From positions 1 to 6,845 of the forward strand of contig RKSI01000142.1 of assembly GCA_007570905.1 (NCBI GenBank): a DNA stretch of 6,845 bases. The letters run 5' to 3'. The notes beneath the pieces are model-generated. The model ran no database searches. It saw nothing but the letters and a program-made list of their open reading frames with translations, and was not told where the DNA came from. The position numbers were made by a program, and so were the translations under genes. This document shows, one piece after another, positions 6,066 to 6,845 of this stretch. Origin of the DNA: Gammaproteobacteria bacterium (lineage in GTDB: Bacteria; Pseudomonadota; Gammaproteobacteria; Poriferisulfidales; Oxydemutatoraceae). Each line of letters begins with the position of its first letter. Positions within the stretch are counted from its first letter, which is position 1.

Positions 6066-6137
6066 TTGTACAGGACAAAAAACCGGAAAAGCGCTTGTTT
6101 GGCGGCGGCAAAAAGGTTATAATGCGGGATTGTACAG
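6066..6137. promoter_or_regulatory. Pair of TTGTACAG sites flanking the petA promoter (candidate operators)
   Basis: The exact octamer TTGTACAG, with palindromic core TGTACA, occurs at 6066-6073 and 6130-6137. The first is 21 bp upstream of the -35 element; the second begins 6 bp after the -10 element, at the expected transcription start. The copies start 64 bp apart, close to six helical turns. This layout suits a repressor bridging two operators or one binding at the start site. No regulator is recognised from the motif. Confidence 0.4.
6095..6123 (+). promoter_or_regulatory. Sigma70-type promoter of the petAB (cytochrome bc1) operon
   Basis: TTGTTT (6095-6100) and a perfect TATAAT (6118-6123) are separated by the ideal 17 bp, in a locally A-rich patch within otherwise very GC-rich DNA. 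Transcription would begin near 6130, giving a leader of about 44 nt before the petA ATG. It is the only convincing housekeeping promoter I see in the window. Confidence 0.8.
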
Positions 6138-6173
6138 CGCCCGGAGTCGGCTGATTTCCGCGGCGCCCCCTTC

Positions 6174-6770
6174 ATGTCGAACGAATACAAACTGGATACC
6201 AAACGGCGGCGTTTTCTGAGGACGCTGGCCGGGCTGATTGGCGGCATCGGCGGCGTTGTGTCGGCGTGGCCGTTTGTCCGGATGATGATGCCGAGCGCGC
6301 GGGCGCAGGCGGCGGGCGCGCCGGTTGAGGTGGATTTGTCGAAGATAGAACTCGGCGGCATGATCCGCGAGGAATGGCGCGGCAAGCCGGTGTGGATTGT
6401 GCGCCGCACGCCGCAAATGCTGGAATCGCTGCGCGAGTCGGAATCGCAACTGCGCGACCCGGTCTCGGACTTCTCCGAACAGCCGCAATACACCAAGAAC
6501 CCGCACCGCTCCATCAAGCCCGAATACCTGGTGCTGGTCGGGATTTGCACCCACCTCGGCTGCTCGCCGACTTTCCGCCCGGATGTCGCGCCGGAAGACC
6601 TCGGCGAACAATGGCCGGGCGGGTTTTTCTGCTCCTGCCACGGCTCGCGCTTTGACCTCGCCGGGCGCGTCTATCGCAGCGTGCCGGCGCCGAAGAATCT
6701 CGAGGTGCCGCCGTACCGTTTCGCGGATGCCGACCGCATCATCGTTGGCGAGTCGGAGGACAGCGCGTGA
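6174..6770 (+). CDS. petA: Ubiquinol-cytochrome c reductase Rieske iron-sulfur subunit
   Basis: This is the 2Fe-2S Rieske subunit of cytochrome bc1 (complex III), which takes an electron from ubiquinol at the outer face of the inner membrane and passes it to cytochrome c1. The 198 residues begin with a twin-arginine motif (KRRRFLRT, residues 10-17) and a hydrophobic anchor at about 19-35. This indicates Tat export with the helix kept as a membrane anchor, as is usual for bacterial Rieske proteins. Cluster ligands are C125 and H127 in CTHLGC and C153 and H156 in CSCHGS; C130 and C155 form the expected disulfide. The Ala-rich hinge (about 41-49) is also visible. ATG 6174 lacks a nearby Shine-Dalgarno sequence (GGAG at 6143-6146 is 27 bases away), but there is no better in-frame start. 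The gene overlaps petB. Confidence 0.98.
   Translation: MSNEYKLDTKRRRFLRTLAGLIGGIGGVVSAWPFVRMMMPSARAQAAGAPVEVDLSKIELGGMIREEWRGKPVWIVRRTPQMLESLRESESQLRDPVSDFSEQPQYTKNPHRSIKPEYLVLVGICTHLGCSPTFRPDVAPEDLGEQWPGGFFCSCHGSRFDLAGRVYRSVPAPKNLEVPPYRFADADRIIVGESEDSA
6755..6760 (+). promoter_or_regulatory. Ribosome binding site for petB
   Basis: GGAGGA lies within the 3' end of petA, 6 bases before the GTG at 6767. It is the strongest Shine-Dalgarno sequence in the window and supports the GTG start. Confidence 0.8.
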
Positions 6771-6845
6771 CGGAAAAGGCCGGCGGCCTGATAGCCTGGA
6801 TAGACGAGCGCTTCCCGCTGACGCGGCTGTGGAACGACCACCTCG
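6767..6845 (+). CDS. petB: Cytochrome b subunit of the bc1 complex (partial, 5' end)
   Basis: A GTG start overlaps the petA stop (GTGA) behind a strong GGAGGA. The 26 visible codons read (M)TEKAGGLIAWIDERFPLTRL, then WNDHL. This matches the conserved cytochrome b N-terminus, in which an amphipathic WIDxRFPLTxLW segment precedes the first membrane helix. The full protein should be a polytopic membrane subunit of about 400 residues carrying hemes bL and bH and the quinone sites. The window ends before any heme-binding histidine, so only family membership and gene order can be stated. Confidence 0.92.
   Translation, partial: MTEKAGGLIAWIDERFPLTRLWNDHL

Noticed and set aside
6077..6114. A-runs before petA as a minus-strand intrinsic terminator U-tract
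   Set aside because: No stable hairpin precedes the A-runs on the minus strand, and no minus-strand gene approaches from petA.

Overview
The window is GC-rich (about two thirds G+C by eye) and densely coding, with every recognisable gene on the + strand. The gene content and order point to a gammaproteobacterium: an Mla-type lipid-transport periplasmic protein, murA, short-form hisG, hisD, a Nif3-family gene and then the cytochrome bc1 operon (petA, petB). A similar murA-hisG-hisD neighbourhood, with petABC nearby, is known from Pseudomonas and related bacteria. No close named relative can be assigned from the sequence alone.

Layout. Positions 2-94 are the 3' end of a gene encoding a hydrophobic, Arg-rich tail. 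It overlaps the start of mlaC (94-696), the periplasmic phospholipid carrier. murA (711-1973), first committed step of peptidoglycan synthesis, follows after 14 bp, then hisG (1981-2622), first step of histidine synthesis in the short HisZ-dependent form. A complete class I DAHP synthase (2627-3691), first step of aromatic amino acid synthesis, sits between hisG and hisD. After an 84-bp gap with small direct repeats comes hisD (3776-5095), the last step of histidine synthesis. A 25-codon ORF bridges hisD and a Nif3/YbgI-family gene (5169-5927). These genes are packed as one probable transcription unit with overlaps or gaps of a few bases.

Positions 5928-6173 are the only sizeable non-coding stretch. 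It holds two GC hairpins, a perfect 16-bp palindrome, and a clear sigma70-type promoter (TTGTTT-17 bp-TATAAT). Two exact copies of TTGTACAG lie either side of the promoter. The promoter points at petA (6174-6770), the Rieske subunit of cytochrome bc1, which overlaps the start of petB (6767 to the window end). This implies a second, respiratory transcription unit with its own control.

The metabolic genes are conventional, with catalytic residues intact. The unusual points are: (1) a near-total absence of ACGT, AGCT and GATC across the window, apparently accommodated by synonymous codon choice; (2) a DAHP synthase gene inside the his cluster, with hisC absent; (3) loss of mlaB and ibaG/bolA from between mlaC and murA; (4) the TTGTACAG pair around the bc1 promoter. 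I see no CRISPR array, mobile element, tRNA, rRNA or defence gene, and no clearly new multi-gene system.
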